The notes: generated from the sequence alone by a model not told the origin. Positions 42,434 to 53,817 are shown, counted from the first letter of the stretch. The stretch is DNA of 64,000 nucleotides from Platycnemis pennipes (GCA_933228895.1 OW121846.1:77636064-77700063); one strand, 5' to 3'. Numbers and translations are program-made.

Positions 42434-43419
42434 GATACGAGGGTTTTTAGTACCGTTCCTTGGTGTCATAAAAAATAATTTTTCATCTCCCATAGTGATG
42501 TTCGCACAGAAGATACTATTCCCATCCTTATCACCAGTTATCATTGATTGAAAAAACCTCTACTGAGAATTGGAACATGGAAGGGCTAACTGCCATTGGA
42601 GATTCGGTCAACTCTTCATTCAATCCTCACTTGATCGCTAAAAGATTACACATGGCAGCCTCGGTATCCAGGTCGGCAATGCGTTGACCTCGCAAAGCTA
42701 AGTTTGTGGGTTCGAATCTTGCCGCAGGCATGCGTGTTGCGTTTGCCGTAGTATGAATATCAGACTGCATCACATTAAAAAGTTGATCTGATTTTAAGTC
42801 AGAAAAGAGAACTGAAATTCAGAAGAAGCATTTTTAAGGCAGTGTCGGTTAATTTTTAGCGCTATTATCTTGCCTAAGATTAATGTAGTTGCAGAACTGT
42901 ATGTATGTCTGTTAAATGTTACTTTTGTTAAACAAGACCCATGTTTGAAAAGAAAATTCACTTTGTACATTCCACACTAAAGTTTTATTTACTTTCTTTT
43001 TTTTCAATCTGGTGGTTCCAGAAAGTGAAGCCTCAAACCTTGAAGACCCATTTTGTGTTTTAGATACCGTTTGGCAGTAATGCGGGTTGCCACTGAAATT
43101 CAAGACAACATTGAGGGGAATTATAAGGCAGTTGCAGAACTGAATGTCAAACTAAGTGTTACATGTTTTAAGTTAGACCCATGCTCAATTCAAGACAGCC
43201 CTGGTCTGGTTATAATGCGGGTTACCTCTGACGGAAATAAGTTAATATGCTTGAAATTATTGCTGAGAACTCCGCGCCGAGACTCAACGTAAAGAATGAG
43301 CAACCTTAGTTACAGTTTTGTTTACGAACTCCCGGTACTTACTTCGTGAAAAAGCAGGCAAGGTTGGATGAACGGTATTAATAACTTAAATCGTCAATAA
43401 ATGTACTTAACTTATAACC
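42434..43419. other. Intergenic with a tRNA-like segment
   Basis: 42657-42735 (tcggtatccaggtcggcaat .. gtgggttcgaatcttgccgc) resembles a tRNA-derived SINE head with a B box. Further on, gttgcagaactg followed by tagacccatg-type sequence occurs twice (42888-42945 and 43131-43190), about 70% alike. No gene recognised. Confidence 0.45.
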
Positions 43420-43427
43420 ATCATTAA

Positions 43428-45951
43428 TAGGGACCGGAATATTTCGCAAGTTGTGACAAACGCGAATTTTCTGCCAAAATTCGGTAAAAAAATGAAATAC
43501 CTGCGAATTTAATGTATAATGAGCTTATGAGTACAAAAACCTAGTAGGAAATCGATATAAATATATCTTTACATGTTTTCCATCATATAATATCCCATTT
43601 TTATCCATTAAAACTCTGTTTATTGTCATATGAACATATCAAATTAGCATACTTTCAATTTAAACGTAATAAAACACACATAAGTGAAATTATTATACCG
43701 CGCAATGAGCAGAGGAGCGTTGTTGCACATTTTGTTTCACGTTTCTCAGTAAACAAAAGTGTTTGGGCGCGCAATTGCATTCACACGGTGCATCAGACGT
43801 GTGAGGCAGTGTGAATGCGAGACAGTACGAGGATTCAGGCTTTAAAACTCAGATTCTAGCGGGATGTTCTCGTTATCGGCAAATACCATGCACAGTTAAA
43901 CTTCGTATTTGCGTTATCGGAATATACGTTTTCCCGTAATCCCGTAAAGAAATCTTGGTATGAAGTCATGCCAACTTGAAAAGTGGTTTTAAGTTCCAGA
44001 TCGTCAAATATCACTGAGAATGGCTTCGTCATAAGAGAAAAGACTTACGTTCCATAGTATCAGGCTCAACTAGGTGGATGTTGAATTTCGTAAATGGAAT
44101 ACTAACTTTGTTTCCTTCCACAGATTTATTTCCTTGGTAAAGCTTGGCCTTTTTCACTACACTTGTGTGTTTAATACGTTTCATAGAATCAGGCTCATAT
44201 CAAATGTTAGTATTTCTTTTTATAAAAGGCATCACACAATTTATCAGTTTGGTAATTATGGACTTGACAAGTTCAACACATAAGTTCAACCCAAACAACA
44301 GAGGTTGGTTGCGTTGGTTAAAACATTGGTAGAAATATATTGTAAAAAATAAACCAGAACAGCTCTATACTTTAAGAAATAATTAATAATATTACTCTAG
44401 TTCAGTTTTTCAGTGTTTCATATTTATATGTTTACTCTGTATCGTTTCAGTATGCATATAAAACTGAAAATTGTCTTTCTCCCCCTATATGCATTTTCCA
44501 GCAATTTACACTTTTTTCTAGCGGTTCCTAGAAAAGTGTAAGTAATGGGTTTTACCCTATGCGTATTTAGGAGTTTCGCTTAGGGAAGATGGGACGCAAT
44601 GCTATTACCGTGTTTGAACAAGCTTAAACATACAGTGATAATGGACTTTATACTTTCGATAGCAAAATCCTTATTTGTAGGCATCGCAATGTACGAATTG
44701 CGTGGGAGGAAAAAACATCATTGTGAAGCATATAGTCAGTGAAGAGCACGTAATGGCCCTCAGGGCACAAATTCAGTTCGCCACAGAAAATGCCAAGACA
44801 ACTCTTTATTCGTAAAAATTGCTGGAGGGTTCATCCTACCACACGGAACGTCCTGTGCCCAAAGCTGAAATCAATTGAAATTGCGCTTCAGGCCATTCTT
44901 GAATGGCATTTTGGAGTGAAGACTTCAGCTGCCCTGAAAGTTTTCTCTGAGATTGTGAGTGCATCGATGAAAGATATATTCAGGCGTGTAGCTTTGTAAA
45001 GTAAAGATAAACTTGCCGTATTAATAAAAAAATATCCAAATGGAAAAGTTTCACGAATGTCGGGGAGGTCTTTTCAGACAAAAGTATAATATTAAACAAC
45101 CCTTCTGATGCTGTGGAGAAGGCTTTGTACCTAAGCAATTGTAAAGAACCTTATACCGAAAGAATTTTGCCGTGGCTACAGGGTACTGAAGAGCACGTTA
45201 CGTGAGGAGATAGAGAAACCTACTAACAGATAAGTGAATTTAATTTCAATTCTTCTCTTAATTAAGGATGAACATCCTAAGTTCTCTCCAAAAGCCATCC
45301 AAATAGAGCATGCACCTACTTATAATGTGGACAGTGAAGAGCTTTTTTGGCCCTCTAAGACAGTTGTGAATGACAGAAGAGCTAATTAAAAATATGATAA
45401 TGCTTTTTTTTGTAGCATGCCCTTTGATTCGACTCCAAGCCCTCATAAACTGTCAATAAATAGACATTTAAAAGTTTCCCTTCTTTTTACTTGCACAAGT
45501 TCCCGTTTCCGATGACTGGCTTGCTATTTATGTAGGTACTTCAACCTGGAAACTATCTTTGATATTATCAGTTGGTATTAGTATGAAGTCGTATTGAATT
45601 CTAAAATAAATCAGCCGTAGTCTAGGTGACAATTTTTTTAAATAATCATTTTTTCCAAAGTAAATAAGCTAAAAACATCGTTACAATTTTTTTAGCTCAT
45701 TTTCTCGTGTTATAAAATATTTGTTACAGCCTCACATTAATTTGTCATGAAAGGGCATGAGTTTAAACAAACTTATTCATTGAAGTAATGATATATTTGC
45801 ATCTTTTGTTAACAAGCTTAAGAATTTATATTTAATTCTAGAAAATTCGATGATGAAAAATAAATGCTAATTTCAGAAAAAATAAATGCTCATTTCGTTA
45901 AAAATAGATGCTAATTTTGCAAAATATAGATGACATTTTTTCCGATCCCTA
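43428..45951 (+). mobile_element. Decayed hAT DNA transposon with 8-bp TSD
   Basis: Ends TAGGGACCGGAA (43428) and TTCCGATCCCTA (45951) are inverted repeats matching at 11 of 12 bases. Direct repeats ATCATTAA at 43420-43427 and 45952-45959 give the 8-bp target duplication typical of hAT elements. Inside, a BED-type zinc-finger remnant (44634-44760) supports an ancestral transposase on the plus strand, but no long frame remains. Near the right end an aaaataaatgctaattt-like unit occurs four times (45853-45935), consistent with subterminal transposase-binding repeats. Length 2524 bp. Confidence 0.82.
44634..44760 (+). pseudogene. BED zinc-finger remnant of hAT transposase
   Basis: Plus frame reads SDNGLYTFDSKILICRHRNV then RIAWEEK. 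After a one-base shift it continues IVKHIVSEEHVMALRAQIQF. Spacing fits the C-x2-C .. H-x4-H layout of the BED/CGGBP1-like finger, with the second Cys changed to Arg and the His pair kept in KHIVSEEH. Frameshift, lost Cys and lack of downstream transposase domain mean it is dead. Recognition is from the motif pattern only. Confidence 0.6.
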
Positions 45952-45959
45952 ATCATTAA

Positions 45960-46145
45960 TGTGCTGGCTGTACTGACCACTCAGTTCTTACTGCAAAATT
46001 CTCTCTAACTTAAGGCAAAACTTCAAACAAAAAATAAATATTTACATTTTTGAGAGAGTAGGCCTTGCTATCTTGAAGTTTATTTAAGAGATTCCAAATC
46101 AGTATCCGTTTGCGCATTTTATAGGCGACCCAACACTGATGTCGA
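45960..46145. other. Intergenic, nothing recognised
   Basis: Short AT-rich segment between hAT and LINE-A. Confidence 0.4.
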
Positions 46146-46870
46146 CTCTCTATATCTATCTACATCTACATAATACCCTGCAAGCCACCACAAGGGTGTG
46201 TGGCAGGGGGTGATTGCACACCAAACATGCACTACATATCATGCATAAAAAAGGAATAGTATTAATATAGTAGTCAGAACTACACTATTTAAAAAAGATA
46301 GAAATTGCAAAGAAAACATGCAAAAACATTCTGTTAGTAGGGTTAGCTTTAAGTACTCATACCAACATGCAGCTACCAATGCTATTCATTGCTACTCTCC
46401 GATAGGACATATTTACCGTTATTCGTATTTCTTATTGTGCGAGGGAAAAAGGACATTTTGAATCGGTCAGTTCGGCAATCAATTTCTCTAATTTTATGAT
46501 TATGGTCCAGTCTGCCATAGTAAGTTGGGGTTCGTAAAATATTTTTAACATCATCACTGAAAATATTGCCTTGAAATTTGTGGAAGAGATTAAGTCTAAA
46601 TTTCAACCTGCGATCTGACAATGATTCCCATTTCAATTCATTTAATAGACTGGTTACGCTAATATAATTATCGTATCGTCCCTTTACAAATCTTGCCGAT
46701 CTTCGCTGCACACGTTCAAGTTCATTACTTAGACCGATTTCGTAGGGATCCCATACACTGGCAGCATATTCCAAATAAGGTCTAACAAGGGAAAAGTAGC
46801 TGATTTCTCGTACATGATCGTCACATTTACCCAATACTCTTTTAATGAAACCCAGTTTGCGATTCGCTTC
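46146..46870 (-). pseudogene. LINE-A 725-bp copy, young subfamily
   Basis: Antisense, tail to ANRKLGFIKRVLGKCDD; minus-strand frame from 46382 is open through REISYFSLVRPYLEYAASVW, KGRYDNYISVTSLLNELKWE, FFPRTIRNTNNGKY. Very close to 5991-8080 and 54611-55208 by shared private differences. 5'-truncated, so without catalytic core. Confidence 0.9.
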
Positions 46871-46922
46871 GATATATGAACTGGGAAGGATGATAAACGC
46901 TATCTCGCAACAGCAATCGCAA

Positions 46923-47091
46923 TCATCTACATCTACATAATATCCTGTAAGCCACCACAAGGATGTGTGGCAGAGGGTGATTTCTCACCAACCATGCACT
47001 ACTAATCATGCATAAAAAAGGAATGGTATTAATATATTAGTTAGAACTTCACTATTTAAAAAAGATAGAAATTGCAAAGCAAACATGCAAA
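46923..47091 (-). mobile_element. LINE-A 3' end
   Basis: Antisense tail, hairpin and UTR, ending at acatgcaaaac. Directly followed by sense LINE-A endonuclease sequence, an arrangement like a twin-primed insertion. Confidence 0.82.
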
Positions 47092-47186
47092 ACATAATAC
47101 CTAGCAATATAGCAATAGGTGGAGATTTCAATGCTCCCTCAATTGACTGGATAACTTGCTGCTTTAAAAATATAGGAAGGGACAAT
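47092..47186 (+). mobile_element. LINE-A endonuclease scrap
   Basis: Sense codons IPSNIAIGGDFNAPSIDWIT then CCFKNIGRDND, matching the catalytic GGDFN-P-IDW block of LINE-B (GGDFNLPSIDW). The second and last piece of LINE-A endonuclease in the window. Confidence 0.82.
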
Positions 47187-48731
47187 GACATCTACATCTA
47201 CATCTACATAATACCCTGCAAGCCACCACAAGGGTGTGTGGCAGGGGGTGATTGCTCACCAAACATGCACTACATATCATGCATAAAAAAAGGATCATTA
47301 CCTTTACTGTTCAAAACTACACTATTGAAAAAAGATAAAAATAGCAAAACATATATGCAAAAACATGCCGTTAGTTGGGTTGGCTATAAGCCCTTATACC
47401 AACAAGCAGCTACCAATGTTATCCATTGCTACACTCGTACTGGATCTATTTACCGTTATTCATATCCCTAATACTACGATAAAAAAGGACATTTTGAATC
47501 TGTCAGTTCGGCAATCTATTTCTCTAATTTTATGATTATGGTCCAGTCTACCACAGTAAGTTGGGGTCCGCAAAATATTTTTAACATCATCACTGAAAAT
47601 ATGGTCTTGGAATTTGTTTAAGAGATTAGGTCTAAATTTCATCCTGCGATCTGACAATGATTCCCAATTTAATTCATTTAATAGAGTGGTTACGCTAGTA
47701 AGGTTATCATACCGTCCCTTTATAAATCTTGCCGATCTTCGCTGCACACGTTCAAGTTCGTTATTTAGACCGATTTCGTAGGGATCCCATACACTGGCAG
47801 CATATTCCAAATGAGGTCTAACAAGGGAAAAGTAACTGATTTCTTGTACATGATCGTCACATTTACCCAGTACTCTTTTGATGAATCCCAGTTGACCATT
47901 CGCTTGACCCATTATTTCACATATGTGTTTACCCCAGGAAAGTGCATGTGTCAGTCTTATTCCAAGATAATTAATTGATTCCACGTTTGTTAATTCATTA
48001 TTACTTTTTTCTAAGTGCTAGGAGGAGAGCTATTATTTTTCCCAAAATTTATTACTAGAAATTAAAAAAAAAAAATAATTCTAACTGCCATGTGAGTGAG
48101 CCACCACACCAATTTTCAATTGCCTGTAGGTCATCATTCAAATATTCTATATCGTTTGGTCTTAGAATTTCCATGCTCACAACTGCCTCATCGGCAAATA
48201 GACGAAGCTTATTTTTTACCACCTTTTTGATATCATTTATGTACAGAAGGATCAGGAGAGAATCTATCACTCTACCTTGCGGGACACCCGAATTGACTTT
48301 AATTGCCGGTGAGGTAACAATGTCCAAAACAACCCTTTGCACCCGATTATGCAGAAAATCATTTATCGATGATATAATGTTACTGTCTAACCCATAAGAT
48401 TTTAATTTCAAAATTGTTTTGCTATGAGACACCTTGTCAAAAGCTGTTTTGAAATTGAGAATTATAGCATCCAATGAAATATTATTTTTACCAGAAATTA
48501 AAATATCGTGGGAAAAGAGAGCAAGTTGAGTTTCACATGATCTGCTCATTCGGAAGCTATGCTGAACATTGGCCAATAAATTCTGGCTATCTAGGTGTCC
48601 CAAGACTGAACTGAAAATTATATGTTCCAGGAACTTGCAAAAAAAGTATGTGAGGAATATAGGTCTGTAGTTAGATGGCTGCTCCCTATCACCACTTTTA
48701 AAAATGGGTGTTACATTTGCTGCTTTCCAAT
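47187..48731 (-). pseudogene. LINE-A 1.5-kb RT copy
   Basis: Antisense from (CATCTA)n tail to the RT fingers (minus strand WKAANVTPIFKSGDREQPSN). 47460-47984 is an open C-terminal frame (LGFIKRVLGKCDDHVQEISY, FVKGRYDN-like FIKGRYDN). 48055-48897 includes NYRPIFLTYFFCKFLEHIIF, LNFKTAFDKVSHSK (catalytic Asp of LDFKKAFD changed to Asn), SGVPQGRVI and LFADEAVV (FADD to FADE). Both active-site motifs are damaged. Confidence 0.88.
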
Positions 48732-49068
48732 TTGTACAATTAGGGATGTAAATAACGGTAAATATATCCAATATGAGTGTAGCAATGGCCTCTGCCACAC
48801 ACCCTCGAGGTGCCTTGCAGGGTATCGTATAGATGTAGATGGACATTGGTAACTGCATGTTCGTATAAGGAATTGAAGCTAACCCAAATAACAACATGTT
48901 TTTGCATGTTTGCTTGCTATTTTTATCTTTTTTTAAAAATTGAAGTTTAGAACAGCATATAAATACTAAAACTTTTTTATGTATGATATGTAGTGCACAT
49001 TCGGCGAGAATTTACCCTCTCCCACACACCTTTATGGTGGCTTGCAGGGTATTATGTAGATGTAGATG
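48732..49068 (+). mobile_element. LINE-A 3' end split by a tip insertion
   Basis: Sense LINE-A from the last coding block (gtacaattagggatgtaaat) through UTR, hairpin and gtagatgtagatga, interrupted by a LINE-B-type tip at about 48789-48838. Confidence 0.82.
48789..48838 (+). mobile_element. Tip-only element inside LINE-A
   Basis: About 50 bp, cctctgccacacaccctcga then ggtgccttgcaggg and tail gtatagatgtag. It starts at the hairpin foot. A short atgg at both edges (48785-48788, 48839-48842) may be the target duplication, though three host bases after it are also lost. Confidence 0.7.
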
Positions 49069-49358
49069 AATAGCCGCAAAATGTGAGAAGCGCATTTGAT
49101 ATGAGTTTTGCGTTCGAAATGCCAACAATATACTTTCTCTAGCATCTTTCCCAAAGCTGATCATACATTAATATATTATTTGGCGATAAGGAAATTGACC
49201 CGTAAGTTTCGTGCCGTACCTGGGATGCAACGAACTCAGAGTCCGTGCCTCGGCGTTGAAGGAGACTCAACCCTTCACCAAGGGTGGTTTATAGCACCAA
49301 CTGACCAGTCACACTATAGTTTATAACTTCTTAAAGTTAAACATAAATCACAAAGCTA
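49069..49358. other. Intergenic, nothing recognised
   Basis: Unrecognised DNA between LINE-A and an inverted-repeat element. Confidence 0.4.
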
Positions 49359-49572
49359 TGTTCGTCTTTGTGCTGCACTAGTCACGCTGATGAAAATGGT
49401 TTTTTCATCGCAGTCATACGATAGATATTAACCAATTTACATGCTTTAGTAATTTAATATACATTAAACTGGCTTGGTTTACTAATGCACGTGAAATGGA
49501 TAATATACATCGTATATCTGTGTTTAAAAAACCATTTTCATCAACGTGAATAGTACAACACAAAGACGAACA
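49359..49572. mobile_element. Inverted-repeat element, MITE-like
   Basis: 214 bp with arms of about 64 nt. The left arm begins TGTTCGTCTTTGTG and contains gatgaaaatggttttt; the right arm is its reverse complement with a few changes, ending CACAAAGACGAACA. The AT-rich centre has no coding frame. No convincing target duplication, so superfamily unknown. Confidence 0.65.
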
Positions 49573-50381
49573 CAATTGTAAGATTCATTCAGACTAATAC
49601 TATTGTCTGAATGAGCGCCAACATATGTCAATAGTGGACGCTGGAAATCACGCAAATGGCCAAGCATGATGATCGGCTGAGATAAACGAGAACAAGGTGA
49701 AATCATGATCACTCACTTTTACACTTCTAAGCTGACTTTGATTATCATGCAGGAGAAAAATGAAATTCATATGAACAATGGCCTTCGAAAAAAGCAGGTG
49801 TGGACGAGGTGATACGCTTTAGCTTTCCGTCGTCAAGTTTGCCACGAGATTTACATCTAAAGAAAACCCTGGAAGCAACCACGAGGGTGTGTCAGCGGGT
49901 GAAGATCACCTAACATTCACCATTTACTTACAGACTTTCCAGAGTCTCGTGGCGGTAATCCCGTCTCGCAAAATGGCGATTTCATCTCGAGTCTCGTCTT
50001 GGAAACGAGACGAGACGAGAAACTCAAGTCTCTCTTGGCAACTGTAACCTAATCCAACCTTTGCAGCTCATCATTCGGCCGTTATGGCTCAGAAAAATTA
50101 CTGTCCTCCGATTGGCTTAAACCAGCTCAGAAACTGACCTACAGGCATCCTGTGCGCTTACTCGAGACTAAATAAGCGTTTCACCGAGAACGGGGCCGGA
50201 GCATTCGAAGAGCAACTGTTCGCGCTCCCAGGTAGAGCCAACGAACTTCTTGGGGTTCTATTTAAGTTTATGGAGGAGATAAAAAATTCTAATTTATTCC
50301 AATCCAATTCCATAATTTTGAGGACAAGATTCAACATGTATTAAGTTAAATGGGGACTGCACTATTTTTACAATATTCATT
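49573..50381. other. Intergenic with LINE-B tip and GAGAC-rich stretch
   Basis: 49851-49920 is a decayed antisense LINE-B tip (aaccctggaagcaaccacga). At 49940-50035 short gtctcgt/acgagac words alternate in both orientations, making a locally self-complementary stretch. No gene seen. Confidence 0.5.
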
Positions 50382-50975
50382 CATCTACGCGATACCCTGC
50401 AAGCCAAGTGTGTGTGGCAGGGGGTGAAGATTACCAAGCATGCACGTTAGACATGCAAATATACTACTAAAGGGCCTCAGGCTACTAGATTGTTAGTATC
50501 TACATAGTAATTAAGGGATTGGTTGTTAATACATGCATCATGCTCTACAGACTACTCTAAAATATTTCCCCTACCTATCCCTTGGCTATGCTGTCTGTTT
50601 CGTTCTCTTATAGTACGGGGGAAAAATGACATTTTGAGTCTATCAGTACCACAATCTATCTCTCTAATCTTATGTATCTGATGGAAATTAGCATAATACG
50701 CTGGTGTTTTAATATATATCTAACATCTTCAGTAAAGCTATCCGATTAAAATTTCTGTGAAAGATTTCATATGTACTTTAACCTACGCTCTGATAATGAT
50801 TCCCACCCTTATTCTTGTTTTAGTTCTGATACACTACCAAACCTATGGTAACGCCTTTTAACGAACCTAGCTTCTCTACACTGCACACTTTCTAGTTCTC
50901 TGATCAAATCTAATTCATGCGGATCCCATTCGCTGGGTACATACTCAAGGTGAGGCCGGACCAGTGAAAAGTTAA
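50382..50975 (-). pseudogene. LINE-B C-terminus and 3' end
   Basis: Antisense: tail, hairpin, UTR, C-terminal domain, up to FSLVRPHLEYVPSEWDPHEL (minus strand). Several stops and small deletions. 5'-truncated. Confidence 0.84.
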
Positions 50976-51965
50976 TTAACATTAAATTGATATATCGACC
51001 CCTACCCACAAAAACGTGATATAACGAGTGTGGAGGTTAGGTCCAACTCCACGAAATTAGGGGTATTTTTGCCTGAGAGAGACGCTGCATGTAACACTTT
51101 TCCACGCGTCTTGCGATCTATTCTGTCGTATGTAATCTATAGCTACTTTGCATTTGCCAATATCTTACTAATATGTTGAAATGAAATCAGTTTACAGAGT
51201 GAAAAAGATTTCTGATTCTTCCGCTAGACGTTCTTAAGCTGGGAACTTAGATACACATTAACGCGGTTCTTTTACTAGGGGAATAATTTCCAAACTCCTT
51301 CTCTTTCGGCAAAATAGTTTTATAGAACAATATAAATTTATATTGAAATTTATCAAATGAATTGACGTGAGTTCACTATGAAAATGGTTTATTTAAAGAC
51401 TGTGAGATACGAGAGAGACTGAATTAAATACATCTTCAGGAAGCAAAATTTCGAAAAGTGTAATTTCACTCCTGGAAAAACTCATTTAATTGTGGTCATG
51501 CCTCATTACAAAATTTGTAACCTGTACCAATCAGGGGAAAATCTGACATATTTTCTCGAAAATGATATCAGATGATATCGAGATTTTTTTTACTGTCGGA
51601 AGCATTGGACTATTCCATCCATGTTATATAAAAAACATTGTTCTATTCCACATAAATATAACTAAATTCTGCTCGACCGGTCTACACCTTATCAGGTCAT
51701 TAACAAGAGTGAAGTACCCTAATAGCCAATCCCCAATCTTGGAGTGGAACAAAGTTTTACTTTATTCATATAATGCCGAAATTCCACCAAGTTAACTTGC
51801 CTGCTTTTTCTGTCATTTTCCACCTATGGCTGTGTTTTTTTTGCCTCCCAAAGGTTGTTATAGCTCTAGTCCAATGAAACTGTTCCTTTGGCACTCAGCG
51901 ATCGTTGGCAGTTGTAACTGAGACCCATTAGGAAAGGGAAGTGCCGAACGATGTTTTTTCATATC
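50976..51965. other. Intergenic, nothing recognised
   Basis: Single-copy-looking AT-rich DNA. Confidence 0.45.
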
Positions 51966-52216
51966 TCAAGTAGGTGCATCATCCTCTATGCGAAAGAAAG
52001 CGGGGATAATATTCTTCGAGAGGATCTCCACCTGCCGGGTGAGCATTGCGGATGGTGCGCAGTTCATCGCTCGCAGACCGAGAGAGAGTGAACTAACGGA
52101 ACTGGGGATGAAGGGTGTGGCCCGCAGCCTCCCAAAGGGCACCACCGCGGTGCGGAGGACGCACGGTGGCGCTGGTGCTGCGAGCACTCTCGCCACTGAA
52201 GCAAGTCAGAGATTTG
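51966..52216. other. GC-rich open patch, possible exon or repeat scrap
   Basis: About 230 bp distinctly richer in GC than both flanks, open in one frame on each strand. Plus: KKAGIIFFERISTCRVSIAD then GAQFIARRPRESELTELGMK. Minus: FGRLRATPFIPSSVSSLSLG. A pyrimidine run and cag/tag precede it on the plus side (51950-51973). I recognise neither reading; it could be an exon of an unknown gene or repeat sequence. Confidence 0.3.
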
Positions 52217-53113
52217 AGAGCATCTACATCTACATCTACATAATACCCTGCAAGCCACCATAAAGATGTGTGGCAGGGGGTGAACTCTCACCAAACATGC
52301 GATACATATCATGCATAAAAAAAAGGATCAGTACCTACTTTTATAGGTACTGTTCAAAACTACGCTATTTAAAAAAAGATAAAAATAGCAAAACATACAT
52401 GCAAAAACATGCCGTTAGTTGGGTTAGCTATAAGTCCTTATACCAACATGCAGCTACCAATGTTATCCATTGCTACACTCGTACTGGATATATTAACCGT
52501 TATTCATATCCCTAATAGTACGAGGAAAAAAGGACATTTTGAATCTGTCAGTTCGGCAATCTATTTCTCTAATTTTATGATTATGGTAGAGTCTACCATA
52601 ATAAGCTGGGGTCCGCAAAATATTTTTAACATCATCAATGAAAATATGGTCTTGGAATTGTTTAACAGATGAAGTCTAAATTTCAACCTGTGATCTGGCA
52701 ATGATTCCCAATTTAATTCATTTAATAGACTGGTTACGCTAGTAAGGTTATCATACCGTCCCTTTATAAATCTTGCCGATCTTCGCTGCACGCGTTCAAG
52801 TTCGTTATTTAGACCGATTTCGTAGGGATCCCATACACTGGCAGCATATTCCAAATGAGGTCTTACAAGGGAAAAGTAGCTGATTTCTCGTATATGATCG
52901 TCACATTTACCCAATACTCATTTGACGAATCCCAGTTTACGATTCGCTTGACCCATTATTTCACGAATGTGTTTACCCCAGGAAAGATCATTTGTCAGTC
53001 TTATTCCAAGATATTTAATGAATTCCACGTTTGTTAATTCATTAATACTTATTTTGTAAGTGGTAGGAGGAGAGCTATTCTTTTTCCAAAAGTTCATTAC
53101 AAGACATTTTTTA
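52217..53113 (-). pseudogene. LINE-A 0.9-kb copy
   Basis: Antisense, (CATCTA)n tail to the thumb (minus strand FKKCLVMNFWKKNSSPPTTY, LGIRLTNDLSWGKHIREIMG). Belongs to the cagtacttttataggtactg subfamily. One frameshift near 52660 and one stop near 52915 break an otherwise well kept frame. Confidence 0.88.
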
Positions 53114-53790
53114 AAGTACATCTACATAAAATCCCTCAAGCCACCATAAAGGTGTGTGGCAGGGGGTGAATACTCACCAAACATGCACTACATATCATGC
53201 ATAAAGAAGGATTAGTTATAATATACAGTCAAACTCATTTATAACGAGCGTGGTTAAAACGAGATCTCGGCTATTGCGAGGAAGAGAGAAGGGTTGGTTG
53301 GAAATAATTCATTTTATTAGAAATATATAACGGTTAAAACAAGACTGTATTAGAAAGCCTTACGGTTATAACTAGCAAATCTTTAGCCCAAATGAACGAG
53401 CAGAGACTCTACTGTTGTACCAAGGACTTTCTCATGTAAATTTAGCACGTATGTGGACAGTTTACTGAATAAATTGTTCATTTTGTAATTTCAATCATCT
53501 TACATTAATCTTTGTTATTTTGTCACCTCTGCATAAGAATAGTATGTGTGTGAGTGCGCGTGTGTGCGTGAGAGAGGGAATGACAGTGAGTGACAGCACA
53601 TGCTGCTACTCGTAACGGATATTACGAGCAAAGGCATTTGGTCCCTTGGATCTCGTTATATCCGAGTTTGACTGTACTAGTTTAAATTTAAATTTTTAAA
53701 GAGGATGAAAAAAGCAAGCAAGTATGCAATATCGTAATATGCAATAGTTAGTTGGGTTAGCTTAATGTCCTTATACCAACTTGCAACTAC
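53114..53790 (-). mobile_element. LINE-A 3' UTR hosting a pogo-like MITE
   Basis: Antisense LINE-A in two parts, 53114-53225 (tail, hairpin, UTR up to ataatata) and 53675-53790 (tactagtttaaattt onward). They join seamlessly if the MITE and one TA are removed. It ends in the palindrome at 53769-53817. Confidence 0.85.
53226..53674. mobile_element. pogo/Tc1-like MITE with TA duplication
   Basis: 449 bp. Ends CAGTCAAACTCATTTATAAC and the reverse complement of its right end CAGTCAAACTCGGATATAAC differ at three positions. TA lies on both sides (53224-53225, 53675-53676). No transposase frame, so non-autonomous. The terminal CAGTCAAACTC..ATAACGAG pattern is that of pogo/Tigger elements. Confidence 0.85.
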
Positions 53791-53817
53791 CTATGGTAGT
53801 TGCAAGTTGGTATAAGG
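53769..53817. repeat. Perfect 23-bp palindrome in LINE-A UTR
   Basis: Arms ccttataccaacttgcaact+acc and their exact reverse complement around a tat spacer. Both arms are LINE-A UTR sequence. After it, antisense LINE-A restarts near the tip (gtgtggcaggggatc). Confidence 0.92.

Noticed and set aside
52220..52320. Recurrent short frames reading YIYIYIIPCKPP-like peptides
   Set aside because: These are translations of the antisense (CATCTA)n tail and hairpin of LINE-A/B and occur at each copy.
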